Shown here: positions 52,174-59,859 of the stretch, piece by piece
Layout: every line of letters starts with the position of its first letter
Position numbering within the stretch: the stretch's first letter is position 1
Assembly: GCA_947625905.1 (NCBI GenBank)
Contig: CANQQJ010000018.1
Span: 1-63,095 of the forward strand
Source: an uncultured Clostridia bacterium
Lineage (GTDB): Bacteria; Bacillota; Clostridia; Monoglobales; Monoglobaceae
Direction of reading: 5' to 3'
DNA length: 63,095 bases
Position numbers and translations under genes: made by a program
The notes under the pieces: model-generated
The model's database searches: none
What the model was told of the DNA's origin: nothing
The model's input: only the letters and a program-made list of their open reading frames with translations

Positions 52174-52385
52174 GTAGTGATTAGAGATTAGCGAATAGCG
52201 AATAGTTCCCCCTCAGTCGCTTCGCGACAGCATTAAGGAAGCTCTTGGTCAAAATTGCAAGCAATTTTGAAAGATAGCTTTGAACCCGCAAGCAAGCTTG
52301 CTGATTATCCCCGAGGGGCGCCTATTTAGTGCCTCCTCCCGGGAGGAGGTGGCTGCGGCTTGCCGCAGACGGAGGTGGGAATGTG
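52174..52385. repeat. dispersed intergenic repeat cluster, copy 5
   Basis: ATTAG/GAATAG string at 52175-52206. A degenerate palindromic element at 52209-52245. A CAAAATTGC/GCAATTTTG hairpin at 52250-52269. The element GCCTCCTCCCGGGAGGAGG + CTGCGGCttGCCGCAG + ACGGAGGTGGG is at 52331-52380. It sits in the long leader between the GH95-CE8 promoter region and its ATG. No gene is seen in 52158-52525. Confidence 0.75.
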
Positions 52386-52434
52386 TCGATCATACGCTTC
52401 GCCAAATCACCGAAATTTATATTTTTATGCTTAT

Positions 52435-52495
52435 ATTTTACATTATATTTTTAAACTCAAAAAGAGCCAGTCGGTATTAATTTTTATGGGGCCAG
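52435..52495 (-). promoter_or_regulatory. GH95-type promoter/upstream element, copy B
   Basis: On the minus strand it runs CTGGCCCCATAAAAATTAAT (52495-52476), then ACTGGCTCTTTTTG and an AT-rich TAAAAT at 52440-52435. The first about 40 bases match the region upstream of the other GH95 gene (55562-55621) with few changes and one indel. A -35 box is poor, suggesting activator dependence. The leader to 52157 would be about 270 bases. Confidence 0.6.
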
Positions 52496-52513
52496 AAAAA
52501 TTTTCGCGCGCAA

Positions 52514-52538
52514 AAAAGCGGGAGGCTATCCCGCTTTT
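52514..52538 (-). terminator. terminator overlapping the GH95 stop codon
   Basis: Stem AAAAGCGGGA / TCCCGCTTTT. The TAG stop of the GH95 gene lies in the 5-base loop, so the last three codons form one arm of the terminator. Confidence 0.75.
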
Positions 52539-55513
52539 ATTATGTATGTTTCGCCCTCTTTCGCGTTTATCGAAACGACGCCGCTTTTTTGATCAAAATC
52601 AAATTCGGCTTCGGCGCCCGATGAGCCGACGGCTTCGGGCGGTCCCGAAAAATCGGCTCGTATCTTGATGATCCCGTCCTTCAGCGCCTTTGCGGATATC
52701 TCGGTCACTCGGCCGTCCTTCCATGCCGCCGAGACCTCGGCGTTTTCTCTTGTCCTGAAGCCGCCGAAGCGGCCGCTTTGCCAGTTTTCGGGCAGCGCGG
52801 GCAGAATATCCACGGCCCCGCGGTGGCTCTGAACAAGCATTTCCGCGATCCCCGCCGCGGCTCCCAAATTTCCGTCTATCTGAAAATCCGGGTGCTGGTC
52901 GAAAAGATTAGGCGCGGTTCGGCACCGAAGCAGCTGTATCAACATTCTTTCCGCCTTATCGCCCCGCAGCGCTCTGGCGTTTAAATTCATTCTCCAGGCC
53001 AGGCTCCAGCCCTTTCCGTCGGCGTTGTCCTTGGCGGCCGCCGATCGGCAAAACGCGTCGAACAGCTTTTTCTCATCCGCGTCGGCGCTGCAGGGATCAA
53101 GATGCGTTCCCGGATACAGCTCCCACAGATGCGAGCAGTGCCTGTGCTCGGCTCTCGCCTTATGCTCCTCAATGCCTACCTTTCCGCCTCCGAACGGGTC
53201 CGTTATATTATCGTAGTCTCCGCGGCTCGGATCGTCAAGGACTTTTAAGTCAAACAGAACGTCGCCCCGCGCCCACTCTTTTATAAGTCCCGAATCATCG
53301 GTCAGATCGGGAGCGATCTTCCCCTTCTCGTCGGCGAAATAGCTTGATGGCATCTGCTCGTCTATCTTGGCCAGAAGCTCCGCGTTTTCCCGCTCTTTGT
53401 CAAGTATCCCGCTCGCCCGGCGGACCATGTCATAGAGGTTCCTCACAAGCTGGGTGTCCATCGCGGGGCCGGGCTGAACTCCGCCCTGCTCCGGCGAGCA
53501 GGAGGCCGCCGTGATCAGATATCCCGTCTTTGGGTCAACGACCAGATACTCGGCGAAAAACTTGGCCGCACCGAGCATATACGGATAGACCTCGGCGAGA
53601 TAATCCTCGTCTTTATTGAATTTATAATACTGCCACGCGTGCTCCATCAGCCACGCGCCGCCCGTCGGCCACAGACCCGCCGTGGCGTTGTCTATGGGCT
53701 GGGTGCCGCACCACAGGTCAAAATTGTGGTGCATTACCCAAGGATCGCCGGGCTTGTAGTTCGCGCTGTCGCCTATGCCGTACTGGTAGTCGGCGGTTAT
53801 GCTTCCGCTTCGCGCCAGCTCCTTGAAGGTGTTGATAAACGGCTTTTCACACTCCGAAAGATTGAGCGTCTGAGCCGCCCAATAATTCATTTCTGTGTTT
53901 ATGTTTATGGTATATTTCCCGTTCCAGCCCGCGGTCATCGCCGCGTTCCACTTTCCGGTCAGATTAAGGGGCCGGCTATCGGGCACGGCGATGTTGTCCC
54001 CGTCCGCCTCTCTGCCGGGCCGGGAGCCCGACAATATCAAATATTTGCCGAAGTTAAACTCGAGCACCGCCAGCTTGCAGTCGCCGCCGGTGTAGGTCGT
54101 TTCCACACCGGCCGAATCGGCCGCCGCCAAATCCGAACCCGAGCCCGCCAGATAGCCGGACCTTCCGTTTATGTCCCTGCGCACTCTCTTTTCGGTGGGG
54201 ATGTCGGCGCACTCGCGGCCCTCTTTGTTGTCTATTGTAAGGCTTGATCTTGAAAAACGCTCCGCAAAGTCTTTGATGTGCCGCGCTTTTATCTGCTCGT
54301 AGGTCCGCCTTTTTATATTCGCCGAGTATATATCGCAGTCGCGCTCGGGCTTTGAGTTGTCAAGCTCAAGCCAATTGACATAGTTGGTGGCGCCGACGAT
54401 ACAGACCTCGGTGTTTTTGCAGACGCTGACCGTCACGCTTCTTCGATCTCCGCTTACCTCAAAACAGCCGTCGCCGCCGAGTATCATTCTCGCCTCGAAC
54501 CTTATAGCGTCAGTCTCGGCCAAACGATTGTCACAGCCGCCGTTTGTCACCGCGGACACAAGCCTTATCTCGCGGCTGCTCAGCTTTTCGTATTCGCAGT
54601 ATTTCGCGTCATTATGATATGTATGCAGCTCGGCTGTCATGCAAAGCTCAGCGTCTGATTCCGCGCGGATAACGACCGCCTGATCCGGATAGCTCGCGAA
54701 ATACTCGCGCCTGAAATGATGTCCTCCGCAGTCATACTCGACCGTCACGATCCCCGTCTCAAGGTCAAGGCTTTTTACGTAATTGTCCGCATCTTTGTAA
54801 CTGTGCCCGAAGTCGAGATAAACCTCGACAAAGGATTTATACGCCCTCTGCTTTTTCGGCTTTCCGAGGAACTTTGTCTCAACCAGGGCGTTAAGAGCGT
54901 ATCTGTCTTGAACTGCCGGCCGCTCGCGGGAATTGTTGATGTTGAGCGACATGTTTGATATGCTCTTATTCGCGAACTCGGGATGTCTTTTTCTGAATTC
55001 CTCATCCCCGACCAAAACGTCCCCCGCGCCGATCGGCGCGGGCGCGCCATCGGCACCGGCGCCCCTGAGGTACCTCCAGCCGCCTCTCACGCTTCCGCCC
55101 GTCGGATTTTCTGCCGTGATCTTCCGCGCCGCGGAAGCCTGCTCACGGGTGGTTATCCTCATGCCGCTCTCGTCTGTCATATCCCCGTAGGGCGAACCGT
55201 CCCAGCAGGTGTCCTCGTTTATCTGGATAACGTCCTTGTCGATCCCTCCCGCGGCCATGGCCGCCAGTCTGCCGCAGCCTATCGGATAAAAATGCGTCCA
55301 CAAATACTCCGAATACGACCAGTCCGAAAATCCTTCCCCCTCATCCATATAAGGCTTTTGGATCGGGTCCCCGTTTTTGTTCTTTACATATGTGTTTTTA
55401 TCGGCGTTGGGGTCGATCAAAGCCGCGTTCTCATAAACTCCGTCCTCCGCCAGCACGCTCTCTATCGGCTTGTCGGTCCATATGACCGTTTCGGGATCAA
55501 ATTCGTGTTTCAT
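52526..55513 (-). CDS. GH95 family glycosidase without signal peptide
   Basis: A 995-residue paralogue of the GH95 half of the gene at 45690. It is alignable throughout (FYPIGCGRLAAMAAGG, NINTEMNYWAAQ, LWPTGGAWLMEH, HRHCSHLWELYPG, FQIDGNLGAAAG). It begins directly with MKHEFDPETVIWTD, the residues that follow the signal and spacer in the large protein. There is no secretion signal, so it is presumably cytosolic, cleaving imported oligosaccharides after the secreted enzyme has acted outside. GAGGAGG precedes the ATG. It is divergent from a MocR-type regulator and shares an upstream element with the larger gene. Confidence 0.88.
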   Translation of the reverse strand: MKHEFDPETVIWTDKPIESVLAEDGVYENAALIDPNADKNTYVKNKNGDPIQKPYMDEGEGFSDWSYSEYLWTHFYPIGCGRLAAMAAGGIDKDVIQINEDTCWDGSPYGDMTDESGMRITTREQASAARKITAENPTGGSVRGGWRYLRGAGADGAPAPIGAGDVLVGDEEFRKRHPEFANKSISNMSLNINNSRERPAVQDRYALNALVETKFLGKPKKQRAYKSFVEVYLDFGHSYKDADNYVKSLDLETGIVTVEYDCGGHHFRREYFASYPDQAVVIRAESDAELCMTAELHTYHNDAKYCEYEKLSSREIRLVSAVTNGGCDNRLAETDAIRFEARMILGGDGCFEVSGDRRSVTVSVCKNTEVCIVGATNYVNWLELDNSKPERDCDIYSANIKRRTYEQIKARHIKDFAERFSRSSLTIDNKEGRECADIPTEKRVRRDINGRSGYLAGSGSDLAAADSAGVETTYTGGDCKLAVLEFNFGKYLILSGSRPGREADGDNIAVPDSRPLNLTGKWNAAMTAGWNGKYTININTEMNYWAAQTLNLSECEKPFINTFKELARSGSITADYQYGIGDSANYKPGDPWVMHHNFDLWCGTQPIDNATAGLWPTGGAWLMEHAWQYYKFNKDEDYLAEVYPYMLGAAKFFAEYLVVDPKTGYLITAASCSPEQGGVQPGPAMDTQLVRNLYDMVRRASGILDKERENAELLAKIDEQMPSSYFADEKGKIAPDLTDDSGLIKEWARGDVLFDLKVLDDPSRGDYDNITDPFGGGKVGIEEHKARAEHRHCSHLWELYPGTHLDPCSADADEKKLFDAFCRSAAAKDNADGKGWSLAWRMNLNARALRGDKAERMLIQLLRCRTAPNLFDQHPDFQIDGNLGAAAGIAEMLVQSHRGAVDILPALPENWQSGRFGGFRTRENAEVSAAWKDGRVTEISAKALKDGIIKIRADFSGPPEAVGSSGAEAEFDFDQKSGVVSINAKEGETYIIKAG

Positions 55514-55561
55514 TTTTTCCTCCTCAAGCAGACGCGCGTCTCATAAGCGCCCGCATACAAT

Positions 55562-55621
55562 ATTATACTGTAATATGATCCGCAATAAAAGCTCCAATTG
55601 CATTAAATTTTATGGGGCCAG
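55562..55621 (-). promoter_or_regulatory. GH95-type promoter/upstream element, copy A
   Basis: On the minus strand: CTGGCCCCATAAAATTTAAT (55621-55602), then ATTGGAGCTTTTATTG and TATAAT at 55567-55562. The -35 position (TTTTAT) is weak. It is nearly the same as copy B at 52435-52495, with the same distance from TGG to the -10 box. Confidence 0.65.
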
Positions 55622-55622
55622 T

Positions 55623-55664
55623 TTGATCAATTTGCTTGACTATCGGTCAAACCCGTGATAATAT
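55623..55664 (+). promoter_or_regulatory. promoter and dyad operator of MocR-type gene
   Basis: TTGACT (55636-55641), a 17-base spacer and TAATAT (55659-55664). The -35 is part of a perfect dyad TTGAC-TATCG-GTCAA (55636-55650). A TTGATCAA palindrome lies at 55623-55630. Both fit binding by the divergent regulator. Confidence 0.6.
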
Positions 55665-55717
55665 AAATATATAATAATACATAACGCCGCAAATAACAAG
55701 CCAAAAGAGGGATTTTT

Positions 55718-57097
55718 ATGAAAAAACTTAAATACAGTTTAAACAAGAGCTCCGGCTCGCCTCTTTACGTTCAGCTTTTTGAAAACATCAAGGCCGACAT
55801 CATCTCGGGCAGGATCCCGGATGGCGAGAGGCTTCCGTCGCGCAGAGGACTGGCGGAAGAACTGAAGCTTTCCAAAAACACCGTCGAGCAGGCTTACCGC
55901 AAGCTGATCGACGAGGGCTACACCGTCGCCCGCTCCAGAAGCGGCTACTACGCCAGACGCACCAGTCCGATAAACACGGATATCTCCGAGCCCGATTTTT
56001 ACGGCAATCCGGGCATCACCTACGTTATGAGCCAGAACGGCACCGACCTCGGCGCCGTGCCCGCTCAAGCGCTCACCAAACTGCGCCGCGACATAAGCTA
56101 CGACAATCCCGAGCTTTTGGGTTACGGCCACAAATACGGCGAAAGCGCGCTCCGCAAGGCGATCTCGCACAATCTTTACGACCTGCACGGGATAACCTGT
56201 ACTCCGGACAGGGTGATAATCGGCGCGGGTATAGACTATCTGCTGCAGCAGATAGCGTGCGTTATGGGCGAGGACGCGGTTTTCGGCTTTGAAAACCCCT
56301 GCTTTGCCAGGAGCTATGTGCCGATAAAAAACATCGCCGCGAAAACCGAGCTGATAAACGCGCGCATGGACAGCTTTCCTATAGACGAGCTAAAAAACAG
56401 CGGCATTAACGTGATGTATGTCTCGGCCGACATGCACTTTCCCACGGGGCGCAGAATTTCGGACAAGCAGCGGAAAGAGCTCATCGACTGGGCGGAGTCC
56501 TCGCCCGACAATTATATAATAGAGGCTGATTTTGACCTGGACTTTGCCGAAAATCCAGGCTATACTTTGATATCAAAATGCCCCGACAAAGTCATATTCC
56601 TGGGCACGTTTTACCGCAGCATAGCGCCCGCGTTCAGCGGCGCCTTTCTAATACTGCCCGATGAGCTGAAACGAAGGTTCGACCGTCGGCTGCCCTATTA
56701 CACCAACCTCAAATCGCGGCTGGAGCAGCAGGTGGCGGCGGAGTTCATAAAAAGCGGCAAATACCGCAGCCACACCGAAAAGCTGCGCAAGCTGTACAGA
56801 GAAAAACGCCGTATTTTAAAAACGGCCCTGCTTGAATCTCCGCTGGCGCCCCGCATAAAGCTGCACGGCGCGGACAGCGGCACATATTTTATAATAGAAG
56901 TCAAAAACGGCATGAGCGAGCCTGAGCTGAAAAGCGCCGCTAACCGACACGGGGTGAAGCTGATCCCGCTTTCGGCCTGCCTGATCGCAATGAACGACAA
57001 CATACCCGAAAATTCTTTTATTCTTGGCTTCGGCGAACTTGAAAAGGCCGCCATAAGCGAGGCGGCCAAACGCATGATCCAGGCGTGGACATTATAA
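55718..57097 (+). CDS. MocR/GntR-type regulator with aminotransferase-like domain
   Basis: A 459-residue regulator. The N-terminal GntR winged helix covers about 15-80 (LPSRRGLAEELKLSKNTVEQAYRKL). The C-terminal fold-type I aminotransferase-like domain covers about 110-455. In family members a Lys in SK(T/S)LAPG holds PLP as a Schiff base; here the string reads GTFYRSIAPAF, with Arg instead. Other PLP-pocket strings (IIEADFDLDF) are partly kept. It may therefore sense something other than covalently bound PLP. It is divergent from the cytosolic GH95 gene with shared operators, making that gene its likeliest target. Confidence 0.85.
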   Translation: MKKLKYSLNKSSGSPLYVQLFENIKADIISGRIPDGERLPSRRGLAEELKLSKNTVEQAYRKLIDEGYTVARSRSGYYARRTSPINTDISEPDFYGNPGITYVMSQNGTDLGAVPAQALTKLRRDISYDNPELLGYGHKYGESALRKAISHNLYDLHGITCTPDRVIIGAGIDYLLQQIACVMGEDAVFGFENPCFARSYVPIKNIAAKTELINARMDSFPIDELKNSGINVMYVSADMHFPTGRRISDKQRKELIDWAESSPDNYIIEADFDLDFAENPGYTLISKCPDKVIFLGTFYRSIAPAFSGAFLILPDELKRRFDRRLPYYTNLKSRLEQQVAAEFIKSGKYRSHTEKLRKLYREKRRILKTALLESPLAPRIKLHGADSGTYFIIEVKNGMSEPELKSAANRHGVKLIPLSACLIAMNDNIPENSFILGFGELEKAAISEAAKRMIQAWTL

Positions 57098-57116
57098 GTG
57101 TCCGCGCCTTTAAAAT

Positions 57117-57611
57117 TTAGTCGTATTTCGTAGCGATCAGATTTATGCCCGAGATTATGAAGTATATTCCCAGCATTATTCCGATACCGAGCGCCAGAGC
57201 GAACGGGCGCACAAAGGAATATATACCCACGATCACATCGAGCACACCCAGGAACACGCCCCAGCCCCACGAGCTGCTTATGTCCTTAAGCTTTATCGAG
57301 GTGCATATCGCCGTTACGCCGCGAACAATGAACCAGCACGCCATGGTGATAAGAATAACGATATCAGCGACAAACTTGAAGCTCGGCACAAACAGTACCA
57401 CAAATCCCATGATAGTTGATATGATGCTGAATACAAACAGGAATCCGTATTTCTTTTTCGAGATCCCGGCGATTATTCCGTATATGCCCCAGACAAGCAG
57501 CATAGCGGCAAGAAAATATCCGCCGTCAACAAAGGTGCGAAGCGGCGTCGCCATACACGCAATGCCCCCGATAATCAAAATAATTCCGAGGATGATTGAT
57601 AATACCCGCAT
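57117..57611 (-). CDS. HdeD/DUF308-like membrane protein
   Basis: A 164-residue protein with about six short hydrophobic helices in pairs, each pair carrying glycine-rich turns (IIGGIACMATPL, GILLIIGG-type repeats, LGVLDVIVGIYSFV). This is the DUF308/HdeD pattern; in Escherichia coli HdeD relates to acid stress. The molecular role is unknown. AAAGGAGG precedes the ATG. It has its own duplicated promoter region. Confidence 0.8.
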   Translation of the reverse strand: MRVLSIILGIILIIGGIACMATPLRTFVDGGYFLAAMLLVWGIYGIIAGISKKKYGFLFVFSIISTIMGFVVLFVPSFKFVADIVILITMACWFIVRGVTAICTSIKLKDISSSWGWGVFLGVLDVIVGIYSFVRPFALALGIGIMLGIYFIISGINLIATKYD

Positions 57612-57646
57612 AGTTTTACCTCCTTTTATTAAAAATTCATATCGTA

Positions 57647-57707
57647 ATTATATTATTTTATTATTAAAATGTCAAGTATTATTATATTATTTATACTAAA
57701 ATGTCAA
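57647..57707 (-). promoter_or_regulatory. tandem duplicated promoter of the HdeD-like gene
   Basis: Two copies of AATACTTGACATTTTA lie 32 bases apart on the minus strand (TTGACA at 57707-57702 and 57675-57670). The nearer one has a 17-base spacer and TATAAT at 57652-57647. The farther one has only AT-rich -10 candidates. Confidence 0.65.
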
Positions 57708-57730
57708 GTATTATCAAACGCCGCTCTCGG

Positions 57731-58201
57731 TCATACTCTCTTGTAAAAATTATAGCCCAATTTGGTATAGCCGCGCTTTTCGTAAAAGGCGTTGGCTCCG
57801 TATCTGGCAAAACCGCAGTTCAGGGCGACGACGCCCGCGCCCTTCTCGCCCGCGAATTTTTCGGCCAGCTCCAGAAAATCGGCTCCTATGCCCTTGTTCT
57901 GGCAGCCGACATCCACCGACATTGAAACGACGCGCACAACGCGCCCCGGATATTCGAGAGTTATTCCTTTTTGCAGCACGACAAATCCGAGGACACGCTC
58001 TCCGCAGCCCGCCACATATATGCGATAGTTTTCGTCGCTGTCGATCGTTTTGAGTCTTTCCGCCAGATCGGTCCGCGAAACAAAGCTCCCGACCTCCCAG
58101 TTTACAAGTCTGCAGATCCCGTCGATATCGCTGTGCCTGAGGCCTCTTATTACATATTTTAACACAAACTCCCGCTCCCCCAAATAAATTTCGCGAATCA
58201 T
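57731..58201 (-). CDS. GNAT family acetyltransferase
   Basis: A 156-residue N-acetyltransferase with the acetyl-CoA motif VDVGCQNKGIGADFL (about 95-109) and the C-terminal ANAFYEKRGYTKLGYNFYKR typical of GNAT proteins. The substrate is unknown. The start at 58201 is accepted (GGCGAG nearby); an in-frame start about 12 residues later would also leave the fold intact. Confidence 0.8.
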   Translation of the reverse strand: MIREIYLGEREFVLKYVIRGLRHSDIDGICRLVNWEVGSFVSRTDLAERLKTIDSDENYRIYVAGCGERVLGFVVLQKGITLEYPGRVVRVVSMSVDVGCQNKGIGADFLELAEKFAGEKGAGVVALNCGFARYGANAFYEKRGYTKLGYNFYKRV

Positions 58202-58281
58202 GATCTCGCCGCGGCATTTTTAGATTCTACCATAATTCGATCAATATTTCAACAATTTGGGAGAATAAAATCCGAAAATAT

Positions 58282-58851
58282 TTACGAGGCTTTTATCATA
58301 TCCAAAAACATAGCGTGGACCGTTTCGTTATCGTTCAGCTCGGGGTGAAAGGCGGTGACCAGCATATTACCCTGCCGCGCCGCGACTATCCTTCCGCCGA
58401 CCCGGGACAGGATCTCGACCCCGTCCCCGACGCCGCTTATATACGGCGCCCTGATAAAGGTCATGGGCACTTCGCCCATATCCCCGAACTCCGCGGCGGC
58501 CGAAAAGCTGCCGAGCTGCCGTCCGTACGCGTTGCGCACCGCGGTTATGTCCATTGTCCCGAGATACACATGCTCATCGTTTTCAATGCGCTTCGCCAGC
58601 AGCAAAAGCCCCGCGCAGGTGCCGAACACGGGCAGCCCGTTTTTTATAAGAGTCTTTATCCTGTCCGTCAGGCCGAGCTCCGCCAGCAGCTTGCCCTGGA
58701 CCGTGCTTTCGCCTCCGGGAATCACAAGCCCGTCGAAAGCGGTCTCTATATCTCTTTTTTGTCTGATCTCAAATGTCTCGGCGCCGAGGCCGCCGAGCAT
58801 TTTTTCGTGCTCGGCGAACGCGCCCTGCAGCGCCAGTATTCCGATTTTCAT
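58282..58851 (-). CDS. pdxT: pyridoxal 5'-phosphate synthase glutaminase subunit
   Basis: A 189-residue class I glutamine amidotransferase. It supplies ammonia to PdxS for making vitamin B6 without deoxyxylulose phosphate. Strings: IGILALQGAFAEH, LVIPGGEST, nucleophile Cys in VFGTCAGLLLL, and His/Glu in TAFHPEL. It follows pdxS by 24 bases. Confidence 0.96.
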   Translation of the reverse strand: MKIGILALQGAFAEHEKMLGGLGAETFEIRQKRDIETAFDGLVIPGGESTVQGKLLAELGLTDRIKTLIKNGLPVFGTCAGLLLLAKRIENDEHVYLGTMDITAVRNAYGRQLGSFSAAAEFGDMGEVPMTFIRAPYISGVGDGVEILSRVGGRIVAARQGNMLVTAFHPELNDNETVHAMFLDMIKAS

Positions 58852-58875
58852 GTTAATGCTTTCCTCTTTCTGTAA

Positions 58876-59751
58876 TTATTTTCCCCGCTCTTCCATAATA
58901 AGCTCGATCTCATGCTCGTTTATTCCGACCATGGCCTCGCCCAGATCCTCCGAAAGCTCCGCCAGCATGTCCGCGTCCTCATAGTTTGTGACGGCCTTGA
59001 CTATCGCCGCGGCCCGCTTTTCGGGATTTCCCGACTTGAATATGCCCGAGCCGACAAACACGCCCTCTGCGCCCAACTGCATCATCAGCGCCGCGTCGGC
59101 CGGGGTCGCCACGCCTCCCGCGGCAAAATTAACCACCGGCAGCTTCTTGTTCTCATGCACGTAAACGGCCAGATCATACGGCACCGCCAGCTCCTTTGCG
59201 GCCTCATACAGCTCGTCGGCGCTCATTGAAGCGAAACGCCTGATCTCCGACTGCATGATCCTCATGTGGCGCACTGCCTGCACCACATCGCCGGTGCCGG
59301 GCTCACCCTTGGTTCGGATCATCGCGGCGCCCTCATTTATGCGCCGCAGCGCCTCGCCCAGGTCTCTCGCGCCGCAAACGAACGGAACGCGGAACGCCGT
59401 TTTGTCGATATGATATTTGTCGTCCGCCGGAGAGAGCACCTCGCTCTCGTCTATATAATCTATCTCTATCGCCTGAAGGATCTGCGCTTCGGCAAAGTGC
59501 CCGATGCGGCACTTTGCCATGACCGGTATCGTGACCGCGTTTTGGATGCCCTTTATCATTTTCGGATCGCTCATGCGCGAAACGCCGCCCGCCGCTCTGA
59601 TGTCCGCCGGTATGCGCTCAAGCGCCATCACCGCGCAGGCTCCCGCCGCCTCGGCGATCTTCGCCTGCTCGGGCGTGGTCACGTCCATGATAACGCCGCC
59701 CTTGAGCATCTGCGCCAAATTCTTGTTAAGCTCGAATCTCTCGTTTTTCAT
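58876..59751 (-). CDS. pdxS: pyridoxal 5'-phosphate synthase subunit
   Basis: A 291-residue TIM-barrel synthase that builds PLP from ribose 5-phosphate, glyceraldehyde 3-phosphate and glutamine-derived ammonia. Strings: [58 protein letters not shown] and [17 protein letters not shown]. The ATG at 59751 has AGGAGG; the longer frame crosses the promoter and is rejected. Confidence 0.97.
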   Translation of the reverse strand: MKNERFELNKNLAQMLKGGVIMDVTTPEQAKIAEAAGACAVMALERIPADIRAAGGVSRMSDPKMIKGIQNAVTIPVMAKCRIGHFAEAQILQAIEIDYIDESEVLSPADDKYHIDKTAFRVPFVCGARDLGEALRRINEGAAMIRTKGEPGTGDVVQAVRHMRIMQSEIRRFASMSADELYEAAKELAVPYDLAVYVHENKKLPVVNFAAGGVATPADAALMMQLGAEGVFVGSGIFKSGNPEKRAAAIVKAVTNYEDADMLAELSEDLGEAMVGINEHEIELIMEERGK

Positions 59752-59770
59752 GAATATTCCTCCTGTCTTC

Positions 59771-59799
59771 TTGACATATAAATTTAAAACATGTATAAT
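59771..59799 (+). promoter_or_regulatory. promoter of the PdxR-like regulator
   Basis: TTGACA at 59771-59776, a 17-base spacer and TATAAT at 59794-59799. An overlapping TATAAT for pdxS lies on the other strand (complement of 59798-59803), with a poor -35. Confidence 0.85.
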
Positions 59800-59811
59800 T
59801 ATACCACCGTC

Positions 59812-59831
59812 TGACACCTTTTAAAGTGTCA
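59812..59831. promoter_or_regulatory. 20-bp palindrome, probable PdxR operator
   Basis: TGACAC...GTGTCA arms with an inner CTTTTAAAG core. It covers the -35 position of pdxST and lies just downstream of the regulator's own start, so one bound dimer could act on both transcripts. Confidence 0.6.
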
Positions 59832-59859
59832 AATTGCAAATATTTTATGAGGTCAGATT

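Noticed and set aside
53639..54247. 202-residue plus-strand ORF, with a similar one at 50175-50639
   Set aside because: Both are antisense to the same region of the two GH95 paralogues. Their similarity only reflects the real genes.
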